Source: Bryobacterales bacterium (GTDB lineage: Bacteria > Acidobacteriota > Terriglobia > Bryobacterales > Bryobacteraceae). From it: a DNA stretch of 24,092 bases. The notes beneath the pieces were generated by a model. That model was not told the DNA's origin, did not search any database, and worked only from the letters and a program-made list of their open reading frames with translations. A program made the position numbers and the translations under genes. The first letter of the stretch is position 1, and each line of letters opens with the position of its first letter. The stretch spans positions 1-24,092 of the forward strand of contig JALOKO010000007.1 of the NCBI GenBank assembly GCA_025456495.1, written 5' to 3'. Positions 1 to 6,788 of this stretch are shown here, in pieces.

Positions 1-635
1 AGGATGGGAATGAGCAGGGCGCCCAGCCAGATGAGCACAAACTGCAGCACTTCGTTGAAGATAGCGGAGCGCAAACCACCCAGGGCCACATAGATGGCCA
101 CGGTGACGGAACTCACCCAGATGCTGAAGTTAATGTCCCAGCCCAGCACCACCTTCATCACCAGGGCCATGGAGTACATGTTGATGCCGCTCATCAGCAC
201 GGTCATGAAGGCGAAGGTGACGGCGGAGAGCCCGCGGGTGCCCTCGCCGAAGCGCAGTTGCAGATAGCCGGGCACGGAGTGGGTCTTGCTGATGTAGTAG
301 AAGGGCATCATCACCACGCCCAGGAAGAGCATGGCGGGAATGGCGCCAATCCAATACCAGTGGGCGGCCAGAATCCCATACTGATACGAGGCCGCCGCCC
401 ATCCCATCAACTCCAAGGAGCCGAGGTTCGCGGAAAGGAAGCTGAGGCCGGCAATCCAGGCGGTCATCTCGCGGCCCGCCAGGAAGAAATCCTCGCCGCT
501 TTCGGCCATCCCCTTGAGGTAGAAGCCGATGGCCAGGACGGCCACGAAGTAGATGACGATGATGGCGATGTCGATGGCACCCAGGGAAATGAGCGTATCG
601 TTTGTCCAAAAGAGCAGGGCCGGGACGAAACTCAT
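1..635 (-). CDS. Sodium:solute symporter (SSS family), N-terminal part, runs off the window
   Basis: Inner-membrane secondary transporter that would couple Na+ influx to uptake of a sugar or other small solute. The first 211 residues are present and the C-terminus lies outside the left edge. Reading from the ATG at 635, the protein has a short outside/inside N-terminus, a first hydrophobic segment (about residues 20-42, with YFVAVLAIGFYLKG), the family-typical FFLAGREMTAWIAG stretch (about 50-63), then SANLGSLELMGWAAASYQYG, and further hydrophobic segments near 88-112 and 140-200. FLAGR followed by an unwound SAN-type helix is characteristic of the SSS/vSGLT fold. A GGAGG at 646-650 lies 10 bases before the ATG and supports this start. 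The substrate cannot be told from this part. It is transcribed away from the AT-rich block to its right. Confidence 0.87.
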   Translation of the reverse strand, partial: MSFVPALLFWTNDTLISLGAIDIAIIVIYFVAVLAIGFYLKGMAESGEDFFLAGREMTAWIAGLSFLSANLGSLELMGWAAASYQYGILAAHWYWIGAIPAMLFLGVVMMPFYYISKTHSVPGYLQLRFGEGTRGLSAVTFAFMTVLMSGINMYSMALVMKVVLGWDINFSIWVSSVTVAIYVALGGLRSAIFNEVLQFVLIWLGALLIPI

Positions 636-1123
636 GCGCGCGAAGCCTCCAGCGTGAAGAGTGAATCGTATCACCTCGGCCCGCTGTTCGCACAGTGAAT
701 CCGACGGATAGCCCGTAGCCCGCCCCAGTCGTACCACCCTGAACTAAACCGTCACACCAGCTCATCCACAATGGGTTGCACATGCATCGTCCTGGTTGGA
801 TGCAGCAGACAGACCGCAGCCCACACAACGAAGGGAATTCACAAGCACCGCTCAACCGTACCCACCCGCTGGCGCGAGAACACCTCCACATGGTTCGGGT
901 ACGAGCGCTTCAATGGGAACCGGAAGGTGAGTTGCTGGCCGCATCGCCAAAAGCGATATCGGGCGAGAGAACCTCGACACAGAATCAGCCAATGCCAGCA
1001 GCGAAAAGCCGACCGCCCTTCCATGAACAACCCGTGCAAGCGGAATCGAGAAGTAAGTGTGTCACTAGCAAAAGGTGTTACGCAAGATGCAACACTTGTT
1101 TCGAACAAAATCACAAAATCCAC
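636..1123. other. Intergenic stretch with no supported gene
   Basis: About 490 bases between the divergent symporter and beta-helix genes. Several short open frames cross it on both strands (771-1156 plus, 839-1123 minus), but none has a recognisable domain, a good ribosome binding site or convincing codon use, and they overlap one another. Base composition falls gradually from the GC-rich symporter towards the AT-richer block. It may hold the symporter promoter and possibly decayed coding sequence, but I see no clear motif. Confidence 0.5.
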
Positions 1124-1152
1124 TTGACAATAGCTCCTCTATGCGCCACAAT
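1124..1152 (+). promoter_or_regulatory. Candidate sigma70-type promoter of the beta-helix gene
   Basis: A perfect TTGACA (1124-1129) is followed after 17 bases by CACAAT (1147-1152), which matches four of six -10 positions. Transcription would start near 1159, exactly at the ATG I chose for the beta-helix protein, so the mRNA would be leaderless or nearly so. This is a sequence reading only; the -10 is weak. Confidence 0.4.
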
Positions 1153-1158
1153 TTGACC

Positions 1159-2400
1159 ATGAAAGCCCTGTTTCTTCTTTACTTATTTTGTATACAATTG
1201 TTAAGCTTAACTCTGCCACAATTTCGTGACTGTGTTGGACCAAACACTCTAGGCTATGACAACAGATGTGAACTTGACGCGGGCGAACATTTAATTACGC
1301 ATGAAATAGGTATAACGCGTAGCGATGTCGTAGCCGGGGGGAGCGCAACTGCGCCGAGCATTATCAAGCGTGCATCTGGGTACCCAGTTGGGAACTTAAT
1401 CAGTGTCCATGGTCAGCCGACCAACGTGACACTCCTTCACCTCCACATCGATGGCAACGTAGGGCAGGTCGGTGGAGGCGCTAGCCCTTACAGTGACGTT
1501 AGCATCGACAGTTGTACGAAATGCAAAATCTATTTTGTTGAGTTTCGTAACGCTCGATGGATGTCACTTGGCGTAAAACAGGGACTCACCAGTGTTGATA
1601 TTTCACATTCGACTTTTCGGGATTCATGGGCCTTTGGAGTGTGGATTGGTCCGGGCGGCTCTATGTGTCCAAGCCCGTTCGCAAATACCTACAAACCGAA
1701 CGCAGCATGCACCCTAGTGTCTGGTTCAACGTTCATCGGGAACGGTCTGAATGCGATATTTAGTGTCGCAAGGAACAATTTCATCGCATTCAACTGGTTT
1801 AGTGACAATCATCGAAACGCTACGGCTTCACTCGCGCCAGGAGGCCAGATCGACCTTGACTTCGACGCAGAGAATATCCTGGTGTGGAACAATGTTGTCG
1901 TTGATGGCGCATCTTCCTCTGGACCCCCATTTACTTGGGCGGACGGCATCGAGCTGCACGGTAGAGACATTTGGCTGAGGAGTAATCGAATTCACAACAA
2001 TGGTGGTCAGGGAATCTACATGGAAGAAGCTCAAGATGTATTAATCTCAGATGTCAACGGGTTTGAAGGATCCTACTTCACTATTTCCAGAAATAATCGG
2101 AGATGGGGTGGTGGCTTCACCCCTTGCGGGCCCTTTCCTGCAGTTAGCATTCATGCGGGGCCGCCAAGTTATCGCAAGACCAAGAACATTACCATTCAAA
2201 ATATAGCGCTGATAAACGGCCATCAACCTGCAGTCAAGATTAGTAAATGTGGTCTTAGTAGTGCAGTCTTGACCGAGAATGTGGTAGTGTCCCATTCATG
2301 TCTGAGCGGAAATATTGGCGGGGTGTCCACTGAAACCGGCTCGTACATTGGCACTCCAACGCAGGTAAATGTTCAAACAAGCGGTTGTCATGGCTACTAG
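1159..2400 (+). CDS. Secreted right-handed parallel beta-helix protein
   Basis: A 413-residue predicted exported protein. It starts with MKALFLLYLFCIQLLSL, a signal-peptide-like hydrophobic stretch. The rest is rich in Asn, Gly, Ser and Val with repeated strand-turn units of the pectate-lyase/PbH1 type, for example VDISHSTFRDSWAFGVWIG, ENILVWNNVVVD, IWLRSNRIHNNGGQGIYM and ITIQNIALINGH. Such folds are found in polysaccharide lyases, hydrolases, epimerases and adhesins; I cannot see catalytic residues that decide among these. About a dozen cysteines (several in pairs such as CTKC) suggest disulfides outside the cytoplasm. The frame is open back to a GTG at 1075 with other ATGs at 1087 and 1141, but 1159 gives the best signal peptide and sits right after a promoter-like sequence. 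No Shine-Dalgarno is visible. Base and codon use are AT-richer than in neighbouring housekeeping genes, which suggests transfer. Confidence 0.75.
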   Translation: MKALFLLYLFCIQLLSLTLPQFRDCVGPNTLGYDNRCELDAGEHLITHEIGITRSDVVAGGSATAPSIIKRASGYPVGNLISVHGQPTNVTLLHLHIDGNVGQVGGGASPYSDVSIDSCTKCKIYFVEFRNARWMSLGVKQGLTSVDISHSTFRDSWAFGVWIGPGGSMCPSPFANTYKPNAACTLVSGSTFIGNGLNAIFSVARNNFIAFNWFSDNHRNATASLAPGGQIDLDFDAENILVWNNVVVDGASSSGPPFTWADGIELHGRDIWLRSNRIHNNGGQGIYMEEAQDVLISDVNGFEGSYFTISRNNRRWGGGFTPCGPFPAVSIHAGPPSYRKTKNITIQNIALINGHQPAVKISKCGLSSAVLTENVVVSHSCLSGNIGGVSTETGSYIGTPTQVNVQTSGCHGY

Positions 2401-2476
2401 TAGCAGGTCGGAATGGCTACCCCGTGTGCCGATTCCTGAAGAAACCAAGAGTGACGTATGGTGCAAGAACGTTTAA
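2390..2476 (+). other. Short open frame (28 codons) that may be the displaced N-terminus of the methyltransferase
   Basis: An ATG at 2390 overlaps the stop of the beta-helix gene and opens a frame to a TAA at 2474-2476. Its product contains RVPIPEETKSDVW just before the methyltransferase frame opens. One extra base after the TGG codon would join it to QERLKALGSSDVVLDLGG of the methyltransferase, giving a natural-looking helix before motif I. So this is either the true N-terminus separated by a one-base loss (or a read error), or a translationally coupled leader peptide. Confidence 0.35.
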
Positions 2477-3300
2477 AGGCGCTAGGATCTAGCGACGTGG
2501 TCCTTGATCTTGGTGGCGGGCGGGGAAGCTTTGCTTGGCAATCGTTCGATTGCCGAGTCGTGCGTCTGGATTTAAGCATCCTCTGTGATGGCTATACGGA
2601 GGCTGTCGTTGCCGACGCGGCGGCAATACCGCTTCAGTCCGGTACGGTTTCAGCCGTCATCGCCAACCATTCACTGGAGCACATCGCCTCCCTCCCAGAG
2701 GTAGTCAAGGGTATATCAAGAACGCTGAAGCCTGGTGGTTTTGTCTATATCTCTGTCCCTGATGCCACAACAATTTCAGACAGGCTGTACCGGTGGATAG
2801 GAAGAGGAGGAGGCCATATAAATGGCTTCCGTAGTCACGAGGAGATTCCGAATCTGATCCTAAGTAACCCTAACCTTGTATATCGAAAGTCTCGGACGCT
2901 GTATTCGTCCTTCTCCTTTCTAGGTCCTCGATCTCGTGGCGGCAGATTCCAGAAGAAATTAGTCCTTTTTCTCGGAGCTCCGCATTGGTTGATAGCGTTC
3001 CTTTCGGGCTTGCTGCGCATATTGGATTATTGCTCCTCCACCCGATACGCGGTGTACGGTTGGGAGTATCTCTTTGAATATCCCGACGGCGAATCGTTGC
3101 AAATGAGTACGGGGGACGACTGGGGCGCTTGCTGGACGAATGTCTGTTCTTCGTGTGGCGCAGCTCATTCCCTTGCGCGTCTAAGGGGAACGGGTAATTT
3201 GATGTTTATGGTTGGTGTCCTTGGTTTGTTTCGCTGTCCATGTTGTGAAAACCTCAATGTTGCGACAGGAGAAGTCGCAAACGTTCTTCAACCCCGTTGA
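2458..3300 (+). CDS. Class I SAM-dependent methyltransferase with C-terminal zinc-ribbon-like motif
   Basis: A 280-residue cytosolic methyltransferase of the Methyltransf_11/UbiE-like type. Motif I is VLDLGGGRGSF (residues 15-25), an acidic strand end VRLDLS follows (35-40), then ADAAAIPLQSGTVSAVIANHSLEHI (52-76, motif II/IV region) and LKPGGFVYISVPD (90-102, post-motif). This part binds S-adenosylmethionine. The second half is unusual: a hydrophobic/basic stretch (165-190), and two CxxC pairs, C230/C233 and C260/C263, about 26 residues apart, as in a zinc ribbon. The acceptor substrate is unknown; similar enzymes lie in polysaccharide and lipid gene clusters. The start is doubtful: an in-frame stop (TGA 2452-2454) sits just before the ATG at 2458, no strong ribosome site is seen, and motif I is unusually close to the N-terminus, so a frameshift may have cut off the beginning. 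The gene shares the AT-richer composition of its neighbours. Confidence 0.8.
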   Translation: MVQERLKALGSSDVVLDLGGGRGSFAWQSFDCRVVRLDLSILCDGYTEAVVADAAAIPLQSGTVSAVIANHSLEHIASLPEVVKGISRTLKPGGFVYISVPDATTISDRLYRWIGRGGGHINGFRSHEEIPNLILSNPNLVYRKSRTLYSSFSFLGPRSRGGRFQKKLVLFLGAPHWLIAFLSGLLRILDYCSSTRYAVYGWEYLFEYPDGESLQMSTGDDWGACWTNVCSSCGAAHSLARLRGTGNLMFMVGVLGLFRCPCCENLNVATGEVANVLQPR

Positions 3301-3382
3301 GTTCGTAAAACTGCGGCTCTTCTTGAGTTGTGTCTTGTATTTGGACCGAGGGAGCGAGTTGTTTAGTCGAATTGGAGGCTAT

Positions 3383-4183
3383 ATGAATTGGCGAAGGCGA
3401 CAGGTGGGCAGTTCTCAAACTGGTCGTGCGCTGCAGTATTTCGCCTTCGTGGCGTTTCTACTCACAGTGCTTGCTGGCCCGCACCTGTGGGCGCAGAACG
3501 CAACCCTGGTTGTTGTTAATGGGGCTAGTTTTAAGCGACTCGTGCCGGTATCGCCGTCGAGCATCGCAACGGCGTTCCCGGTCGCGCCAGCGGTGTTTAC
3601 TGGCGTGTCTGAGGCTAGCGCAGTCGGAGTTCCTCTTCCCACAGTACTCGCAGGAACACAGATAATTATTGGAGGTACGCCGGCACCCCTCTTCTATGTA
3701 AGCTCTTCACAGATCAATTTTCAGCTTCCGCGGTTGATATCGTTGAATCCTCCAGAATCTTCTATCTCGGTTGTAGTAAATGGCGTTACGGTTGCGCACG
3801 CTTTCGTCACCGTGTTTCCGACAGGCGCCGGAATGTTTGCTGCCTTGAATCAGAATGGAAGTCAAAATAGTTCTTCGAATCGGGCGAGCCTCGGTTCCGT
3901 CTTGCAGTTGTTTGGTACCGGATTTGGCGAGTTTACCAGCATGATTGCAGATGGACATCCGAACCCGTCGAATCCGTTGGCAACGACTAAAGCAGTTCCT
4001 GAGGTGTGGATTGGTCTCCACAAGGTGCAGAATGAGTTTTCAGGTGGCGCACCGGGCCTGGTTGGCGTAAATCAAATCAACGTCCGACTTCCAAGCAACC
4101 CAAATCTCATTGGCCGCCAATGGTTATTTGCCGTGGTGGGAGGACAGGTTTCCGAGAGGATTGAGGTATGGATTGGACCTTAG
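3383..4183 (+). CDS. Secreted stand-alone Solibacter-type C-terminal domain protein (TIGR03437-like)
   Basis: A 266-residue predicted exported protein of unknown function. A basic N-terminus and hydrophobic core (about residues 15-31) end in GPHLWAQ, a plausible signal peptidase I site near residue 37. The mature protein is almost exactly one copy of the roughly 215-residue domain known from Candidatus Solibacter, with its usual landmarks: VVNGASF, LPTVLAGTQIIIGGTPAPL, FYVSSSQINFQLP, a central FGTGFGE, and VGVNQINVRLP near the end. In that lineage the domain is usually the C-terminal tail of long secreted proteins (NHL, kelch, subtilase and others), so a protein with nothing else is noteworthy. 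The frame is open upstream to 3212, but the ATG at 3383 has a GGAGG at 3374-3378 and gives the signal peptide. It ends in two successive TAG codons. This is the best lineage marker in the window. Confidence 0.85.
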   Translation: MNWRRRQVGSSQTGRALQYFAFVAFLLTVLAGPHLWAQNATLVVVNGASFKRLVPVSPSSIATAFPVAPAVFTGVSEASAVGVPLPTVLAGTQIIIGGTPAPLFYVSSSQINFQLPRLISLNPPESSISVVVNGVTVAHAFVTVFPTGAGMFAALNQNGSQNSSSNRASLGSVLQLFGTGFGEFTSMIADGHPNPSNPLATTKAVPEVWIGLHKVQNEFSGGAPGLVGVNQINVRLPSNPNLIGRQWLFAVVGGQVSERIEVWIGP

Positions 4184-4284
4184 TAGTGGCAATAGTGATT
4201 GTGGGAATCGTGTTCGTCTGTAGCGCGAGTTCTGCACGCCCTTCTGTTGTACGGTATCGCACGCGCGACACCCCAGAGGCCTAG
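4168..4284 (+). CDS. Candidate 38-residue membrane microprotein
   Basis: An ATG at 4168, inside the 3' end of the preceding gene in another frame, opens 38 codons ending at TAG 4282-4284. The peptide begins MDWTLVVAIVIVGIVFVCSA, a single strong transmembrane helix or signal peptide, followed by a short basic tail containing RYRTRD. GAGAGGA at 4154-4160 sits 7 bases before the ATG, a better ribosome site than those of the neighbouring genes. The 16-base overlap with the upstream stop would allow translational coupling. No family is recognised, and an ORF this short can occur by chance, so this remains a candidate. Confidence 0.35.
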   Translation: MDWTLVVAIVIVGIVFVCSASSARPSVVRYRTRDTPEA

Positions 4285-4402
4285 GATTGTCGACTGAGAG
4301 GAGATTGGAGCTTTCTTTCTGACCTACTGACCACTACAACTGGCGCCATTGCGCTGGGCCGCTCAGCGGGGTGCACCGGGGGTGGGACCCTGGGCGTCAG
4401 CA

Positions 4403-4411
4403 TGCTAAAAT
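4403..4411 (+). promoter_or_regulatory. Extended -10 promoter element before the dciA-like gene
   Basis: TGCTAAAAT (TG at 4403-4404, TAAAAT at 4406-4411) fits the extended -10 consensus TGnTATAAT with one mismatch. No good -35 is seen at the usual distance, which extended -10 promoters can tolerate. Transcription would begin near 4418, leaving only about nine bases before the ATG at 4427, and no Shine-Dalgarno fits in that space. Confidence 0.45.
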
Positions 4412-4426
4412 TGCGGTGTCCGCGCC

Positions 4427-4822
4427 ATGGAGTCCGCCCTCAACATCCTCAATCGATCCCTCGCCCTGGATGAGGTCGAAGCCACCGTGCAGCGTTTGCA
4501 GCGCTGCTGGAAGACCGCCGTGGGTGCGCGGATTGCGGAGCATAGTCGGGTGATTCTGCTGCGCGAGGATGTGGTGATTGTGAGCGTGGATGACGCCGTC
4601 TGGCAATCGCAACTGCACCAGATGCGGGCGCTGCTGCTGGAACGACTGCGCGCCACCAGCGGCGTGGAAGCCATTGCCAAGGTGGAGTTTCGCGTCTCCC
4701 CGGCACGACGCAAACCGAAGGCTGAAGCCGGGCCCCTCTTTCAGCAGGACGAGGCCGACCGGATCGCTGACCCCCTATTGCGCAAAATCTACAAGAGTTC
4801 CCGACGGAAGGTGCAGGCGTGA
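4427..4822 (+). CDS. DUF721/DciA-like protein, putative replicative helicase loader
   Basis: A 131-residue cytosolic protein with a DUF721 domain. The pattern W-K-x-AVGxRIAEHS (residues 28-41), a short beta-strand pair (VILLREDVVIVSV), W-x-x-x-L-x-x-M (59-66), and a closing strand KVEFRVSP match the family. DciA proteins of this family bind the replicative helicase DnaB and help load it in bacteria that lack DnaC or DnaI. The C-terminal tail (about 96-131) is charged and probably flexible. The stop overlaps the GTG start of gatC (GTGA), which suggests one transcript and translational coupling. DUF721 proteins are divergent, so the helicase-loading role is from the family, not shown here. Confidence 0.75.
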   Translation: MESALNILNRSLALDEVEATVQRLQRCWKTAVGARIAEHSRVILLREDVVIVSVDDAVWQSQLHQMRALLLERLRATSGVEAIAKVEFRVSPARRKPKAEAGPLFQQDEADRIADPLLRKIYKSSRRKVQA

Positions 4823-5118
4823 AGCTGAACGAAGAACAGGTTCGATACGTGGCCAACCTGGCCAACCTGGCCCTGACCCCGGACGAGACCACGCATTTCG
4901 CTGACGAACTCAGCCAGATTCTCACCTACGTGGAAAAGCTGAACGAACTGGACACCAGCGACGTGGAGCCGATGGCGCAGGTGCTATTTGATGTGGAGGA
5001 TACGGCCACCCTACGCGCCGACACCGCGGGGGAAACCCTTCCCGTGGAGGTAGCCTTGGCCAATGCCCCGCTTTCGGGCGCTGGCCATTTCAAGGTGCCG
5101 CTGGTGATTGAGCGCTAG
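4819..5118 (+). CDS. gatC: Asp-tRNA(Asn)/Glu-tRNA(Gln) amidotransferase subunit C
   Basis: A 99-residue protein matching GatC over its whole length: KLNEEQVRYVANLANLAL at the N-terminus, the DELSQILTYVEKLNELDTSDVEP core, a region with LRADTAGETL, and the end GHFKVPLVIER. GatC wraps around GatA and bridges it to GatB in the GatCAB complex, which converts misacylated Glu-tRNA(Gln) or Asp-tRNA(Asn) to the correct amide form. The start is a GTG that overlaps the stop of the dciA-like gene by four bases. gatA follows after 111 bases. Confidence 0.93.
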   Translation: MKLNEEQVRYVANLANLALTPDETTHFADELSQILTYVEKLNELDTSDVEPMAQVLFDVEDTATLRADTAGETLPVEVALANAPLSGAGHFKVPLVIER

Positions 5119-5229
5119 CCGCGGATCGCCCCTGTGGGCGTGCTGCATCGTGCGCCACCGTTTGTTTGCAACAGCCCGGGAACCAACTTGCAGCCCGGAA
5201 CCATACCGATACCCGGAAACTGACCGCCC

Positions 5230-6663
5230 ATGCACATTCCCACCCTTACCATCCCGGAAATCCGTCGCGCGCTACTGGCGAAGGAGTATTCGGCGCAGGA
5301 ACTCTGCCAGCAGGCCTTAGCCGAAGCAGAAGCAGGGAACCCCAGCACGAACGCCTACCTCCATTTTTCCCCGGAGCGCGCCATGGATGCCGCCCGCCGG
5401 GTGGATGCCCTTATCGCGGCGGGAGCAGACCCCGGTCCGCTTGCAGGAGTGCCGGTGGCCGTGAAGGATGTCATCGTCACCAAGGGGTTGCGCACCACCT
5501 GCGCCTCGCGCATGCTACAGAACTTCGTCCCGCCCTACGACGCCACAGCCGTCGAACGCCTGGAGGCAGCCGGCGGCATGATCATCGGCAAGACAAACTG
5601 TGACGAGTTCGCCATGGGGAGTTCGAACGAGAATTCCGCCTTTGGCCCCGTGCGCAATCCCGTTGCGCTCGATCGCGTTCCGGGTGGCTCCAGCGGAGGG
5701 TCCGCCGCCGTGGTCGCGCAAGGCACCGCTGTGGTGTCATTGGGTTCAGATACGGGCGGTTCCATCCGGCAACCGGCTTCCTTCTGCGGCGTGGTGGGCA
5801 TTACCCCCACCTACGGGCGCGTGTCGCGCTACGGATTGGTGGCCTTCGCCAGTTCCCTGGATCACATCGGGCCCTTCTCCCGCACAGTGGAGGATTCCGC
5901 CACCCTGCTGCGGGTGATTGCGGGCCGCGACGAACGCGACGCCACCTCCGCGCTGGCCCCGGTGTCCGATTACGCCGTCGCGATGCAGCAGGATGTGCGC
6001 GGCATGAAGATCGGCCTCCCCCGCGAATACTTTGCCGGCTTGGCCAGCGAGACCGGAGACCTGATTGCCAAGGCCGTCGACCAATTGAAGGCATTGGGCT
6101 GCCAGCCGGTGGAGATCAGTCTCCCCCACACGGACTACGCCATCGGCACCTACTACATCATCTGTACTGCGGAAGCCAGCTCTAACCTTGCCCGCTACGA
6201 TGGCGCCCGGTACACCTACCGTTCCGCCAACGCAGACACCCTGGAAGACATGTACGGCAATACGCGAGACGAGGCCTTTGGCGCGGAATGCAAGCGCCGC
6301 ATCATGCTGGGCACCTATGTGCTAAGCGCAGGCTACTACGATGCCTACTATCGCAAGGCCCAGAAGGTGCGCACCCTCATCACCCAGGATTTCCTGAATG
6401 CCTTCCAGCAGGTGGACGCCATCGTCGCCCCCGTAAGCCCCTTCCCCGCCTTCAAGCTGGGCGAGAAGATGAGCGACCCCCTGCAGATGTATCTTTCCGA
6501 CATCTACACCATTACCGGCAGCCTCGCGGGCATTCCCTGCATGAGCGTCCCCGCCGGGAACACCAGCCAGGGCCTTCCCGTTGGCATGCAGATTCTTACC
6601 AGACACTTTGACGAGGCCGGCATGCTGCGACTGGCGCGGGCCTACGAGCGGGCCACAAGCTGA
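5230..6663 (+). CDS. gatA: Asp-tRNA(Asn)/Glu-tRNA(Gln) amidotransferase subunit A
   Basis: A 477-residue amidase-signature enzyme, the glutaminase subunit of GatCAB. It frees ammonia from glutamine (or asparagine) for channeling to GatB. The catalytic Ser-cisSer-Lys triad is intact: K79 in VAVKDV, S154 in PGGSSGGSAA and S178 in SDTGGSIRQPA. The family stretch GKTNCDEFAMGSSNENSAFG (120-139) is present and is specific for GatA among amidases, and the C-terminal GLPVGMQIL is conserved. Length is normal. The other subunit genes: gatC is directly upstream, but gatB is not in this window, so the complex must be completed from another locus. The ribosome site is weak (CGGAAA about 14 bases before the ATG). 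The gap to gatC contains no other gene. Confidence 0.96.
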   Translation: MHIPTLTIPEIRRALLAKEYSAQELCQQALAEAEAGNPSTNAYLHFSPERAMDAARRVDALIAAGADPGPLAGVPVAVKDVIVTKGLRTTCASRMLQNFVPPYDATAVERLEAAGGMIIGKTNCDEFAMGSSNENSAFGPVRNPVALDRVPGGSSGGSAAVVAQGTAVVSLGSDTGGSIRQPASFCGVVGITPTYGRVSRYGLVAFASSLDHIGPFSRTVEDSATLLRVIAGRDERDATSALAPVSDYAVAMQQDVRGMKIGLPREYFAGLASETGDLIAKAVDQLKALGCQPVEISLPHTDYAIGTYYIICTAEASSNLARYDGARYTYRSANADTLEDMYGNTRDEAFGAECKRRIMLGTYVLSAGYYDAYYRKAQKVRTLITQDFLNAFQQVDAIVAPVSPFPAFKLGEKMSDPLQMYLSDIYTITGSLAGIPCMSVPAGNTSQGLPVGMQILTRHFDEAGMLRLARAYERATS

Positions 6664-6711
6664 TTCCGGCCGCCTGTCCGACAGCGCCATGGCAAAGCCA
6701 ACGCCCCGGTA

Positions 6712-6765
6712 AGGGATGCGCCTGCATCCCTGCTGCCCGCTGAAACATCCCTTAGAGGGAACCCT
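6712..6765 (+). promoter_or_regulatory. Mutually exclusive hairpins in the leader of the superoxide dismutase gene
   Basis: AGGGATGC (6712-6719) can pair with GCATCCCT (6724-6731) around a 4-base loop, a perfect 8-bp stem. A second CATCCCT copy (6746-6752) could pair with the same AGGGATG, or its TCCCT could fold locally with AGGGA (6756-6760). AGGG (6756-6759) can also meet CCCT (6762-6765). The structures exclude one another and lie just before the GAGGAGG ribosome site. The first hairpin may instead be the end of the gatA transcript, but it lacks a T-run. Confidence 0.4.
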
Positions 6766-6788
6766 ATTCAACGAGGAGGCACGAACCC

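Noticed and set aside
130..891. 253-codon minus-strand open frame overlapping the symporter
   Set aside because: It is a different frame of the symporter gene; the real symporter reads in another frame from 635 with strong family motifs, and this product is Arg/His-rich nonsense.
771..1156. Overlapping plus- and minus-strand open frames in the gap before the beta-helix gene
   Set aside because: No domain, ribosome site or convincing codon use; they overlap each other on both strands.
1075..1158. GTG 1075 or ATG 1087/1141 as start of the beta-helix protein
   Set aside because: The residues added are polar and would spoil the signal peptide; a TTGACA promoter element lies inside this stretch.
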